This document shows, piece by piece, positions 44,644 to 52,816 of a stretch of 64,000 bases of DNA. Origin of the DNA: Lysinibacillus sp. FSL K6-0232 (GTDB lineage: Bacteria; Bacillota; Bacilli; Bacillales_A; Planococcaceae); contig NZ_JBBOYW010000001.1 of assembly GCF_038008325.1 (NCBI RefSeq), positions 1,850,001-1,914,000 of the forward strand. Direction: 5' to 3'. The position numbers and the translations under genes were made by a program. How positions within the stretch are numbered: position 1 is the stretch's first letter; every line of letters begins with the position of its first letter. The notes under the pieces were generated by a model, which searched no databases, was not told where the DNA came from, and saw only the letters and a list, made by a program, of their open reading frames with translations.

Positions 44644-45348
44644 ATGGCAACAACTATTTTGACACAATTAACGGCAATGGCGGAGGCACAGCAAAAAAGC
44701 TTAACACAATTGCTGACAGCCTATTGTCAGGAGAGGCTGCTATATCGTTTATCAGTATCCTCCTACAATGACCAATTTTATTTAGAGAACATAGCCTTAC
44801 AAGAGATTGCATTATTAACAACCGCAAATGCCCAGCAAGCTACGATTGCCAAGCATGCTTTTCAGGAAATATGTGCAATGGAAGGCTTAGAGGATGAACT
44901 TATATTTTTAGGAAGCGAATTAGCAAGTAGTGTTACGGCTAACTGTATACGGCTGAAGATTCCAGCCAAAATCGCTGACAAAACCATATACATAGAAGTA
45001 ATGATTTATTGTCAGGAACGCACTCGCATCACACCAAAGCTTAGCAGTGTGCCAGCCTTACTTGACATGGAACCTGCTATGCTGTATACATATCCAGTAG
45101 AATTTGTGCTAGCACAAAAAATCGTAGCACAGGATGATAGAGCCATTGTTCAGCTTATGGCAGCTCATCCTATCGAGGGGCGTGCATTGCAGGGCTATGT
45201 TGAGGAGCTGCTTGATCAGCAACGACTGACAATGGAAGCCTGCCAATCACTTACCGTTCATCGGCAACTACAGCCATTTTTGGCAGCCATCTTAACAGAA
45301 AATGAATATTTCCAGCAGTGGTACGCTAATAATCAGGCTTGGCAATAG
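44644..45348 (+). CDS. AbiEii/nucleotidyltransferase-like protein lacking catalytic motif
   Basis: A 234-residue protein resembling the AbiEii/AbiGii nucleotidyltransferase family outside the active site: LLYRLSVSSYNDQFYLEN, then LKIPAKIADKTIYIEVMI, PALLDMEPAMLYTYPVEFVLAQK. The KGG and DIDF catalytic motifs expected after residue 55 are absent, replaced by an unrelated helical stretch. GAGGGA sets ATG 44644. No antitoxin gene is next to it, so it is a diverged or inactive relative. Confidence 0.65.
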   Translation: MATTILTQLTAMAEAQQKSLTQLLTAYCQERLLYRLSVSSYNDQFYLENIALQEIALLTTANAQQATIAKHAFQEICAMEGLEDELIFLGSELASSVTANCIRLKIPAKIADKTIYIEVMIYCQERTRITPKLSSVPALLDMEPAMLYTYPVEFVLAQKIVAQDDRAIVQLMAAHPIEGRALQGYVEELLDQQRLTMEACQSLTVHRQLQPFLAAILTENEYFQQWYANNQAWQ

Positions 45349-45372
45349 AGTGAACTAACAGTAAGCTGCTTT

Positions 45373-45409
45373 AATAAGATTATCTCGATTGAGGTAATCT
45401 TATTTTTTG
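45373..45409 (+). terminator. Terminator
   Basis: AATAAGATTATCTC pairs with GAGGTAATCTTATT and is followed by T residues. Confidence 0.85.
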
Positions 45410-45627
45410 TCTAGAGCATTGGATAATCTCTTTAAAATAATCGAAAAACTACGAACTGCATATGCCCTTTTGCCCCAAAATCATGTCCTCCATCATTATC
45501 ACCTGAGTTACGCTTTGAAGTATAAATAAAATCGAAATGGATAATTTAATATTTAGAGATAGCAGTAACTTTAGGCGTTATAGCTTGCGCGATAGCGTTA
45601 AAGATTATGGATGAAAGAAGGTAGAGG

Positions 45628-46473
45628 ATGGACAAGAATTTGCATTATGGTGAAGATTATAAATTTATTCCTGCTACTTCTGTTCGGAGTGGTGTAGGCA
45701 TAGAAGTGTTGCCTGATTTATATCAATATACGATTCAAATTGTAAACATTGTGCTTTATGGCGACCCAAGCACGAAGGAATTTGTGCTTATTGATGCAGG
45801 GATGCCAAAAAGTGCAGAGGCCATTATTTCAGTAGTTGAAGACCGCTTTGGACGTGATTCTCGACCGAAAGCAATTATTTTAACTCATGGTCATTTTGAT
45901 CATGTTGGAGGCATTATTGAATTACTGGAGCATTGGAATGTTCCTGCCTATGCCCATCCTTTGGAAATGCCGTATTTAACAGGAAAAGAAAGCTATCCAC
46001 AACCTGATCCTACTGTAAGTGCTGGCATGGTGGCAAAAATGTCACCTATTTTTCCAAATGAGGCGATCAATTTAGGTGAGCGTATTACAGCAATTCCTTC
46101 GGATGGGAGCATCCCATATATGCCAGACTTTCGCTGGATTCACACCCCAGGACATACCCCAGGACATATATCTTTGTTTCGTGAGCAGGATCGGGCACTG
46201 ATTGCAGGAGATGCATTTGTGACGGTTAAACAGGAATCTCTTTATAAAGTTTTTACCCAAACAAAGGAAATCAGTGGTCCCCCTCAATATTTAACAACGA
46301 ATTGGCAAGCTGCTCAAGCATCTATTGAAAAATTAGCTGCATTAAAACCGTCCGCTGCTATCACGGGGCACGGATTACCAATGCAAGGTGAAGAGCTTAC
46401 AAGGGAACTGAGGAAGCTTGTCGATCATTTTGAACAGATCGCTTTACCAAAGCAAGGCAAATATTTAAACTAA
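45628..46473 (+). CDS. MBL-fold metallo-hydrolase
   Basis: A 281-residue metallo-beta-lactamase-fold hydrolase with the binuclear zinc motif THGHFDHVGG (H87, H89, D91, H92), a metal-binding histidine in HTPGHTPGHISL, and IAGDAFVT. The N-terminus FVLIDAGMPKSA is the usual first strand. Substrate not predictable. AAGGTAGAGG precedes the ATG. It ends convergently with the DUF4183 genes. Confidence 0.9.
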   Translation: MDKNLHYGEDYKFIPATSVRSGVGIEVLPDLYQYTIQIVNIVLYGDPSTKEFVLIDAGMPKSAEAIISVVEDRFGRDSRPKAIILTHGHFDHVGGIIELLEHWNVPAYAHPLEMPYLTGKESYPQPDPTVSAGMVAKMSPIFPNEAINLGERITAIPSDGSIPYMPDFRWIHTPGHTPGHISLFREQDRALIAGDAFVTVKQESLYKVFTQTKEISGPPQYLTTNWQAAQASIEKLAALKPSAAITGHGLPMQGEELTRELRKLVDHFEQIALPKQGKYLN

Positions 46474-46565
46474 AGTATCGAACAGTTGCCTAGAACTCGA
46501 AAACGTATGATTCTAGCCTGCGAAAAAATATTTGATATTGCTAGTGATGTAGTCAGAAATCATAA

Positions 46566-46590
46566 AGGGTCACTCTGGCACAGTGACCCT
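46566..46590. terminator. Hairpin between convergent genes
   Basis: AGGGTCACT and AGTGACCCT arms with a 7-nt loop lie between the MBL hydrolase and the DUF4183 genes; no long T run. Confidence 0.55.
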
Positions 46591-46631
46591 AAGCCCCACA
46601 ATAGTAGGAATCAGCTATTTGTTGACCAGCA

Positions 46632-46952
46632 TTAAACTTGTGTTACTAATTCTACAGCCTCTACTACTAATGGTGTTCCTGCTGTGATTGTACCAGTCAC
46701 ATCGTTAAATGTTAACTCCGTTGCAGAGATTGTATAGGACCCCCCTTCCTGTAAGACGCCATTAATATAGAAATTATAATAACCATTTGCTACTACAGGA
46801 AAAGCGGTTGCGGCATTGCCACTGTCATCTAAAAAGGCAGTTGCAGCAATGGTAGTCCCGTCTGTGACAGCTAAATTGGCTGCTAAAATATTAAAGAATC
46901 TAGTCGAAGAGCCTGTAACATTTACATGAATATTGATAATCGAAAGCGCCAT
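46632..46952 (-). CDS. DUF4183 spore-surface protein
   Basis: A 106-residue beta-rich protein with the DUF4183 signature ANGYYNFYINGVLQEGG and closing TAGTPLVVEAVE. The ATG at 46952 follows GGAGGTGA; the in-frame GTG lies inside that ribosome site. Bacillales DUF4183 proteins are associated with the spore coat or exosporium. Second gene of a pair with a related upstream gene 31 bp away. Confidence 0.75.
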   Translation of the reverse strand: MALSIINIHVNVTGSSTRFFNILAANLAVTDGTTIAATAFLDDSGNAATAFPVVANGYYNFYINGVLQEGGSYTISATELTFNDVTGTITAGTPLVVEAVELVTQV

Positions 46953-46983
46953 TTTCTTCACCTCCTTTCAAGAACAGCAATAT

Positions 46984-47397
46984 TTATTGGAAGCCTAAGG
47001 ATTCGATAATAATTGGCGTTCCAGCAAAAATAGTGGCATTAAATGGGTTAAGGGTTAATGCATCTGGGGTTACATTATAGGCGCCGCCCTCTTGCATAAC
47101 GGCATTAATATAAAGATTGACGTAGCCGTTAGGGTGAAAAAGCGTAAATTCGGTGATAGGAGCGCCATGATCATCTGTAAATAAATGAGCTAGAAGGGTT
47201 GCTCCATTTGTTAAATTAATAGCCTCTGTCACAATATAGAAATATCGATTGATAATGGGCATAATCGTTCCTGCAGGGATAACGGCTGGAGGAGGTTGAA
47301 TAGCACCTATGTCAATAGCCTTTATACGGGACCAAAAAACGCGATTATTGTCACAGCAACTGTCACAAGCCAACTTTTGGAGGTCCAATTTCTTCAT
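46984..47397 (-). CDS. DUF4183 spore-surface protein with Cys-rich N-terminus
   Basis: A 137-residue protein. The N-terminal segment with CDSCCDN and a proline run (IGAIQPPPAVIPAG) precedes the DUF4183 domain (NGYVNLYINAVMQEGGAYNV; FAGTPIIIESLGF). GAGAGGTGAG selects the ATG at 47397. A paralogue of the downstream gene; its NRVFWSRIKAI segment parallels the Cys-cluster N-terminus of the spore protein at 39017-39532. Confidence 0.75.
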   Translation of the reverse strand: MKKLDLQKLACDSCCDNNRVFWSRIKAIDIGAIQPPPAVIPAGTIMPIINRYFYIVTEAINLTNGATLLAHLFTDDHGAPITEFTLFHPNGYVNLYINAVMQEGGAYNVTPDALTLNPFNATIFAGTPIIIESLGFQ

Positions 47398-47685
47398 GAT
47401 TTTTCTCACCTCTCTTTTCAATATGTTTTTGCCCCCGAAAGTGATAGGCATTTGTTACAGAAAAAGATGTTTAAAGAATCTATCTTACTGTTACTAATAG
47501 TCTATGAATTAAAATGGGAGGGTGATTGGTACTATGTCTATTTAATCGAGAGTATTTATAAAGAAGTAGCGTAGCCATTGTTATTGTGCAGTAGCTAGTA
47601 AAAGGTTCCGATATATTCCGTATCGTAAATATCGAGTAAACCATCATTTTTATCGCTAAGATGTAGTTGTAAAGGAGGGAAATGA

Positions 47686-48558
47686 ATGCTACAACAATTT
47701 AATCATTTAATGGACTACATTGAAAACCATTTAACGGAAGAAATCTCTGGCAAAGAAATATCAAAAATTGTAGGGTTATCTGATTATCATTTTAAAAGAA
47801 TGTTTTCGTATATGGCGGGCATGTCATTGAATGACTATATCAAAAACAGAAGATTATCAGTTGCCAATGTTGAATTAATTAACGGTGCAAAAGTAACCGA
47901 TATTGCCTATAAATATGGCTATCAATCGATCGAAGGGTTTTCAAGAGCCTTTCGTGAATGGAGCGGTTTTTTACCGTCAGAAGTAGCGAAAAATAAAATT
48001 CAAAAATCATTTCCCAAATTTTCATTTTTTATCGATATAAGAGGAGGGATATCAATGGAATTTAAAATTGAGAGGAAAGAGAAGTTTCATATCGTAGGTG
48101 TATCGAAAAGAGTACCCATTCAATTCGAGGGTGAAAATAAGGCTATCATAGAGCTAGCCCAGTCCATTACCGAACAGCAAAGACATGAAATGCATCAATT
48201 AGCTGATGTATATCCACATCAAGTCTTGAATGTATCCTATGATTTTGATGATGGTTTCTTAGAAGAAAAAGGATATTTAACGCATATGATTGGTTTTGCA
48301 ACGACAAAAGAAAACCGATTCGATGATTTAGAGCAGCTTTCGATTGAAGAAAGCTTATGGGCAATTTTCCCTAATCGAGGGCCATTTCCTGCTACACTGC
48401 AAGAAACTCATGCTAAAATCTATGCTGAATGGCTACCTTCGTCCGATTATGAGGTAGTGGATATGCCTGGGATTTCCTTTACAGAGCACAATGGTACTTC
48501 GGAAAATGTCTATAGCGAAATTTGGATGCCTGTGAAGGAAAAAAATAGCGGGCGATAA
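47686..48558 (+). CDS. AraC-family regulator with GyrI-like effector domain
   Basis: A 290-residue regulator. Residues 1-105 contain two helix-turn-helix units of AraC type (GKEISKIVGLSDYHFKRMFS, then VTDIAYKYGYQSIEGFSRAF). The C-terminal 155 residues form a GyrI/BmrR-like small-molecule binding domain (MEFKIERKEKFHIVGVSKRV onward; closing EIWMPVKE). AAAGGAGGG precedes the start. Likely a drug or metabolite sensor; target unknown. Confidence 0.9.
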   Translation: MLQQFNHLMDYIENHLTEEISGKEISKIVGLSDYHFKRMFSYMAGMSLNDYIKNRRLSVANVELINGAKVTDIAYKYGYQSIEGFSRAFREWSGFLPSEVAKNKIQKSFPKFSFFIDIRGGISMEFKIERKEKFHIVGVSKRVPIQFEGENKAIIELAQSITEQQRHEMHQLADVYPHQVLNVSYDFDDGFLEEKGYLTHMIGFATTKENRFDDLEQLSIEESLWAIFPNRGPFPATLQETHAKIYAEWLPSSDYEVVDMPGISFTEHNGTSENVYSEIWMPVKEKNSGR

Positions 48559-48770
48559 ACGCGAATAATTATTATAGGGCAATACTAGACCAGTGAGGAA
48601 AAACCCTGCTGGTCTTGTTGAAATGGTTGTGTAATCGAAAAGCTTATTACTGACACGGAATTCTCAATACACATCCTAGTTCGTTGAAGTTTGACTTGTG
48701 TTCAGCAGTTAGCTCATAATATGGAATCATAAAGCTCTATTTACTTGGAATGAAGGGGGGGAATGTCAAG

Positions 48771-49241
48771 ATGGAGGTAGTATATTTTGCAGGTGGATGT
48801 TTATGGGGCGTACAAGCCTTTATAAAAACCTTACCTGGCGTTCAGCTTACAGAAGCAGGAAGAGCGAATGGCACAAGCCAGACACTGGAGGGGGATTATG
48901 ATGGGTACGCCGAATGTGTAAAAACAGAATTTGACCCAACCGTTGTCACAATCAAGGAATTAATGGGCTATTTCTTTGAAATCATTGATCCATACAGCTT
49001 GAACAAACAAGGACAGGATGTTGGGGAGAAATACAGAACAGGCGTCTATAGTGAAAACCCTAAGCACTTACAGGAGGCGAGGGCATTTATTGATAAGCGA
49101 AATGATGCCAACCTTATCGTTGTTGAAGTATTACCACTGACAAACTACATAAGAAGCGCAGAGGAGCATCAAGACAGACTAACTAGATGTCCAAATGATT
49201 ACTGTCATATTCCAGAAGAACTATTAAATAAGTATAAGTAG
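48771..49241 (+). CDS. msrA: Peptide-methionine (S)-S-oxide reductase
   Basis: MsrA repairs methionine-S-sulfoxide in proteins. The 156-residue protein has GGCLWG with catalytic C10 (Leu replaces the usual Phe), GYAECVKTEFDP, the DPYSLNKQGQDVGEKYRTGVY signature, and a C-terminal CPNDYCH pair that may supply resolving cysteines. The ATG at 48771 is preferred over the in-frame ATG at 48750, which lies in a G-rich ribosome site. Confidence 0.9.
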   Translation: MEVVYFAGGCLWGVQAFIKTLPGVQLTEAGRANGTSQTLEGDYDGYAECVKTEFDPTVVTIKELMGYFFEIIDPYSLNKQGQDVGEKYRTGVYSENPKHLQEARAFIDKRNDANLIVVEVLPLTNYIRSAEEHQDRLTRCPNDYCHIPEELLNKYK

Positions 49242-49266
49242 GAGAAATTGCTGAAAAATAAGTTGA

Positions 49267-49530
49267 CATAGCGAATTCAAAGGTAACTGTCCTTGTTGCA
49301 AAAAAGGTCAAATGATTGATCGTAAAACGTTCATTGGCTGTAGTGAGTACAAAAATGGCTGTAAGTTTTCTATTAATAAAACAGTTGCATTTAAAAAGCT
49401 CACTGAGAAAAACATCCTAAAGCAAGGGGTTACAGCTGTCATTAACGGTTTTAAATCCAAAGCGGGTAAATCGTTTGATGCAAGATTGAAAATTTTGGAT
49501 GGAAAAGTGACTTTTGATTTTTCCGAATAA
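49267..49530 (+). pseudogene. Topoisomerase III C-terminal zinc-ribbon-like fragment
   Basis: An open frame without a good start reads a CPCCKKG zinc-ribbon half, FIGCSEYKNGCKFSINKT, then LKQGVTAVINGFKSKAGKSF, the C-terminal repeat found in TopB-type enzymes. A stop codon lies just upstream and no ribosome site precedes the ATG at 49312. Best read as a detached fragment or a poorly expressed small protein. Confidence 0.5.
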
Positions 49531-49679
49531 ATTGTTTTGAGGATTCACCAAAATATGTTTCAATAAGTAAATATAATTCTCCTTATTTAAGCAAGGAACG
49601 TAACCTAAGATAAGTATAATTGTCGTATGTTAATAAATTTGATATGATTATTTCGTTGTAAATGAAAGGAGCATTAGAT

Positions 49680-49727
49680 ATGTGTTGCTCATGTTGTCCA
49701 GTGGTAGATATGCAAAAGTTTCTATAA
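49680..49727 (+). CDS. 15-residue Cys-rich leader peptide upstream of lnu-like gene
   Basis: AAAGGAG is followed 9 bp later by ATG and the peptide MCCSCCPVVDMQKFL, ending 30 bp before the resistance gene start. A promoter-like TTGTCG-18-TATGAT pair lies at 49619-49648. Length, position and own ribosome site fit a regulatory leader. Confidence 0.5.
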   Translation: MCCSCCPVVDMQKFL

Positions 49728-49757
49728 TTTTAAAAAATATAGGAGGTTATTTTGTAT

Positions 49758-50567
49758 ATGCTATTACAGGAAAAATTAATTAATATAATTAAAGAGAAGT
49801 GTGAAAAGGATCCTCGTATTTCTGCGTGTATGATGTATGGATCGTTTACAAAAGGTGAAGGGGATCAATATTCGGATGTTGAGTTCTACATCTTTTTAAA
49901 GACTACAGAAATTGAACAATTTGAGTCTTCTGACTGGATTAGAGATATTGCTCCATATGATCTACACTTCATTAACGAATATGGGTCAGAAGTTGTCGTG
50001 TTTTCCAATTTAATTAGAGGAGAGTTTCATTTTCTGTCTGAATCTGAGATTGAAGTTATTAAGACATTTAAAGAAACAGGTGTTTTCCCTGACACAGAAT
50101 CCATGTTTATTTATGATATAACAGGTAAATTAAAAGTATGTTTAGATTATCTAAAGGGTGAAGGACCAGAAAGAATGACAAATGATAATGTCAATTCTGC
50201 CTTTAATAACTTTGTTAACGCATGGATAATGGGTATAAATGTTTTGAAAAGAGGGGAAATTGCACGTTCGTTGGAATGTCTAACATATGTTCAAAAATAC
50301 GTTTTACAATTGATTAGAATTCGTGAAAAAAGCGTAGAACGTTGGCTAAATGCTACAAAAAATTTGGAAGATGATCTTTCAGAAAAGGCATACAGTGAAT
50401 ATACTTCAATTACGTCAAAGTTGGATAAAGAAGAATTATATCATGCTTATTCAAATGCACTGCATGTAGTTGAGGGATTGGCTTGTTTACTTGTTGATGA
50501 TTATAAATTTGACATTAATTTAGCATTTCTAAAGAAATTACATTCTTATTTAACGAATCGTCCTTAA
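49758..50567 (+). CDS. Lincosamide nucleotidyltransferase-like protein (Lnu(F)/(G) type)
   Basis: A 269-residue antibiotic nucleotidyltransferase-like enzyme. The MYGSFTKGEGDQYSDVEFYIF segment (G28, S29, D40, E42) is the GS...DxE active site, close to Lnu(F)-type proteins that adenylylate lincomycin and clindamycin. Length and C-terminal helical domain also fit. AGGAGG (49741-49746) lies 11 bp before this ATG and 5 bp before a TTG at 49752; family N-termini favour ATG. Resistance phenotype is inferred, not shown. Confidence 0.8.
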   Translation: MLLQEKLINIIKEKCEKDPRISACMMYGSFTKGEGDQYSDVEFYIFLKTTEIEQFESSDWIRDIAPYDLHFINEYGSEVVVFSNLIRGEFHFLSESEIEVIKTFKETGVFPDTESMFIYDITGKLKVCLDYLKGEGPERMTNDNVNSAFNNFVNAWIMGINVLKRGEIARSLECLTYVQKYVLQLIRIREKSVERWLNATKNLEDDLSEKAYSEYTSITSKLDKEELYHAYSNALHVVEGLACLLVDDYKFDINLAFLKKLHSYLTNRP

Positions 50568-50593
50568 ATTGTAAAGGGATAGTTAATAAATAG

Positions 50594-50632
50594 GAGAGGG
50601 TACCAAAAATTTGGATACCCTCTCTATTTTTT
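50594..50632 (+). terminator. Terminator
   Basis: GAGAGGGTA pairs with TACCCTCTC, followed by TATTTTTT. Confidence 0.85.
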
Positions 50633-50828
50633 GATTAGGTATGTGAAAAGCAGGTGGTCGGATATTCCTTTATCTTTAAAAGCTCAAGCTTTATTGAGTA
50701 CAATAGAAGAAGAGTACCTTGATAGTAATGGAGTTTGTCTAACAAATGAAATTGTTGGAACAGGTGTATTTATATATGGCAATACAATGTTATCTCCATC
50801 ACCTTTAATAACAGAAGTATCCTTCTAA
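50631..50828 (+). CDS. Possible small protein or gene fragment
   Basis: An open frame of 65 codons from a TTG reads YVKSRWSDIPLSLKAQALLS and EEEYLDSNGVCLTNEIVGTG. It begins in the terminator tail of the preceding gene and has no ribosome site. The composition is protein-like, but it may be a fragment. Not recognised. Confidence 0.25.
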   Translation: MIRYVKSRWSDIPLSLKAQALLSTIEEEYLDSNGVCLTNEIVGTGVFIYGNTMLSPSPLITEVSF

Positions 50829-51189
50829 AGGTAAGCCATTCAAGAGCATTACTTTAGACAGCCATTAATGGGTAGGTGGCTATGTGAAAAAACATTGATA
50901 GATAGTTTAGTTTTCGATTAAACTTTATTCCAAAGCTACAAATGTTATATAAAGTATTTTGCAATTAACACCGTAGTTCACATATGCAATATATATGGAT
51001 TTTTATAGTGAAAAGATTCGCCAAAGCCAAAGCTGGCGAATCCTTTTTATTTTATATTATAAATACTATTCTGCATTTTCAATAATACAGCAATGTGTAT
51101 AGGTGGAAAAGATAAGTCGAAAACTATTTTATGAAATGTCTAACTATTAATGTACATTCAAAGACTTCGTGCATTGTTGCACTAAGTTC
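50829..51189. other. Intergenic region with one terminator hairpin
   Basis: No gene seen. A hairpin GATTCGCCA / TGGCGAATC followed by five T residues lies at about 51016-51050. Confidence 0.5.
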
Positions 51190-51491
51190 TCATACATATA
51201 TATAATCTCGTTGGTTAATTTCTTCATCAGTTTTTTTCATTCTGTTTTTAACACCCTCTATCTTTTCTGATAATTGTCGTTGGCGCTGTTCTAGTTTGTG
51301 TAAAGCCGTTCTTTATTCAGTTTTTCTCGTAAAGCTACTTTTAGTTCTGATCGGTATAGATACTCAATCGGGTTTATGTCTTTCTTATGGTGAAAGGCTC
51401 TCTTAATCTTATATTCTAATTGTTGTATGTCCAACTCTAATTGATATTGTCGTTGTTTAAGTAGATGTAAAGCTTGTTCTATATCAGCCAT
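51190..51491 (-). pseudogene. Coiled-coil protein gene, frameshifted
   Basis: From ATG 51491 (AAGGAGG upstream) the frame encodes MADIEQALHLLKQRQYQLEL onward, strongly helical, and stops at LNKERLYTN. In another frame just before that stop the helix resumes as HKLEQRQRQLSEKIEGVKNR and ends at 51190. One indel near 51300 explains both halves: an originally coiled-coil protein of about 100 residues. Confidence 0.55.
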
Positions 51492-51708
51492 GTTATGCCT
51501 CCTTTTTAATGGAGTTAATACTCATGATTAATGATGCAGGTAATTTTAAGTTAGCTTTTCAAAATTTTTTAAAACTCAATCGCTGGTACTAAGTTTGTTA
51601 ATACCATCTGTTCAGTTTTAATTCTATAACTTACACGCTGCCAAGCAATTTTTTTAGCCCCAACTCCGTGCATTGTTTTGCACTAAAATGCAATGTAAAG
51701 AAAAATGG

Positions 51709-51747
51709 AAAAACCCCAGAAAACCTTTCAGATCAAGGTAACTGGGG
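51709..51747 (-). terminator. Terminator of the 23-codon gene
   Basis: On the minus strand CCCCAG, an inner ACCTT/AAGGT stem and CTGGGG are followed by five T residues. Confidence 0.75.
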
Positions 51748-51779
51748 CATAAAAGAGTGTTTATTGCAAAATAATAAAA

Positions 51780-51851
51780 TTAGTCCGTGAAGCATAAAGA
51801 TGATAAGTAACCTAACATTAATAAAAGACCAATACCGATTGCGATATCCAT
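51780..51851 (-). CDS. 23-residue hydrophobic mini-protein
   Basis: AAAGGAGGT lies about 7 bp before an ATG that opens a 23-codon frame: MDIAIGIGLLLMLGYLSS followed by a short LCFTD tail. One membrane segment and a dedicated terminator about 35 bp downstream define a compact gene. Size and form recall type I toxin or small regulatory membrane peptides, but no antisense RNA is identified. Confidence 0.55.
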   Translation of the reverse strand: MDIAIGIGLLLMLGYLSSLCFTD

Positions 51852-51994
51852 GCTTGTACCTCCTTTAAAAAACCGACACATTATTCATAAATATTGTACA
51901 ATGAATTATAGAAATATGAAACCTTTTAATGGCGAGAACGTATATAATAATAAGGAGAATTACCAATTTGTACATAAAGAGTAGGTGTGAGTAA

Positions 51995-52603
51995 ATGAAA
52001 ACGTGGGTGAAAAAAAGTATTGTTATCATGGTGGCGTTTTTAACATTTGGTTTAATTACGCCGACACATGAAATTTGGGATGCATTTGATCAAGGCTCTT
52101 CTAACCGCGCATCTATCGGTTCTGCATCGGGGACAGGCACGGCGGTTGCAGCAGAAACAGCGACTAGCTGGGAAGAAGAGAGCCAAATACAGGAGGAAGC
52201 GGTTGATTATAACGCCCTGCTTCTCGATGCAGCAAGGGAGCAATCGTACATAAAGTTTGGTACAAAAATCGGTCCGAAAATTAGCCATGAATTCGATAAT
52301 ATTATCTTCCCAAAAATCGAAGAAGCTATTGCAATGACCGTAGCTAGCTTGGACGAGCAATCACTAGCATCCTTAACAATCTCTGAAAAGCCAAGCGGTC
52401 ATTATGGTGAAAAAATTTTTAATGTGATCAATCATGCAACAGGCACAGATGTCATTCGCTTCCATGTACGTACGGAAAAAAGACCGTTGGAAGGCTACTA
52501 CTACAACTTCCATTACCACAGTGCCGAGGACAACTTTATGGCACATCACAACCTAGGCGATATCTATTGGAACAAAAACACACCACCGAAATGGTTATCA
52601 TAA
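51995..52603 (+). CDS. ypjP: YpjP-family protein
   Basis: A 202-residue exported protein with an N-terminal signal or anchor (KSIVIMVAFLTFGLITP). The conserved YpjP segments KFGTKIGPKISHEFDNIIFPKI (only part shown in databases I recall), PSGHYGEKIFNVINH and YYYNFHYHSAEDNF are present, with a His-rich end. Function unknown. Terminator hairpin at 52611-52639. Confidence 0.82.
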   Translation: MKTWVKKSIVIMVAFLTFGLITPTHEIWDAFDQGSSNRASIGSASGTGTAVAAETATSWEEESQIQEEAVDYNALLLDAAREQSYIKFGTKIGPKISHEFDNIIFPKIEEAIAMTVASLDEQSLASLTISEKPSGHYGEKIFNVINHATGTDVIRFHVRTEKRPLEGYYYNFHYHSAEDNFMAHHNLGDIYWNKNTPPKWLS

Positions 52604-52610
52604 ACGACCA

Positions 52611-52639
52611 AAAACACTCGTTGAACATGCGAGTGTTTT
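52611..52639 (+). terminator. Terminator
   Basis: AAAACACTCG and CGAGTGTTTT arms with a 9-nt loop and T tail. Confidence 0.85.
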
Positions 52640-52670
52640 TATTTTGATAAACATTACTTGGAAGAGTGAC

Positions 52671-52740
52671 GGATAGAAGTCCAAATGTGGTGGATAGAAA
52701 TGCAACTATGACGGATAGAAGCCAAAATTTGCAGGATAGC
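52671..52740. repeat. 21-bp phased GGATAG repeat cluster
   Basis: GGATAG occurs at 52671, 52692, 52713 and 52734, exactly 21 bp apart, between the convergent ypjP and EF-G-binding-protein genes. The same motif in opposite orientation and at the same period is at 17181-17228. Confidence 0.85.
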
Positions 52741-52766
52741 TTGTAATAAAGGCTCCCAGTTAAACA

Positions 52767-52810
52767 GAAAAGGCAGAGGTGTTGTTTTTACACAACATCT
52801 CTGCCTTTTT
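52767..52810 (-). terminator. Bidirectional terminator of the FusB-type gene
   Basis: AAAGGCAGAGGTGTTG pairs with CAACATCTCTGCCTTT; T or A runs flank both sides. Confidence 0.85.
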
Positions 52811-52816
52811 GATTGA

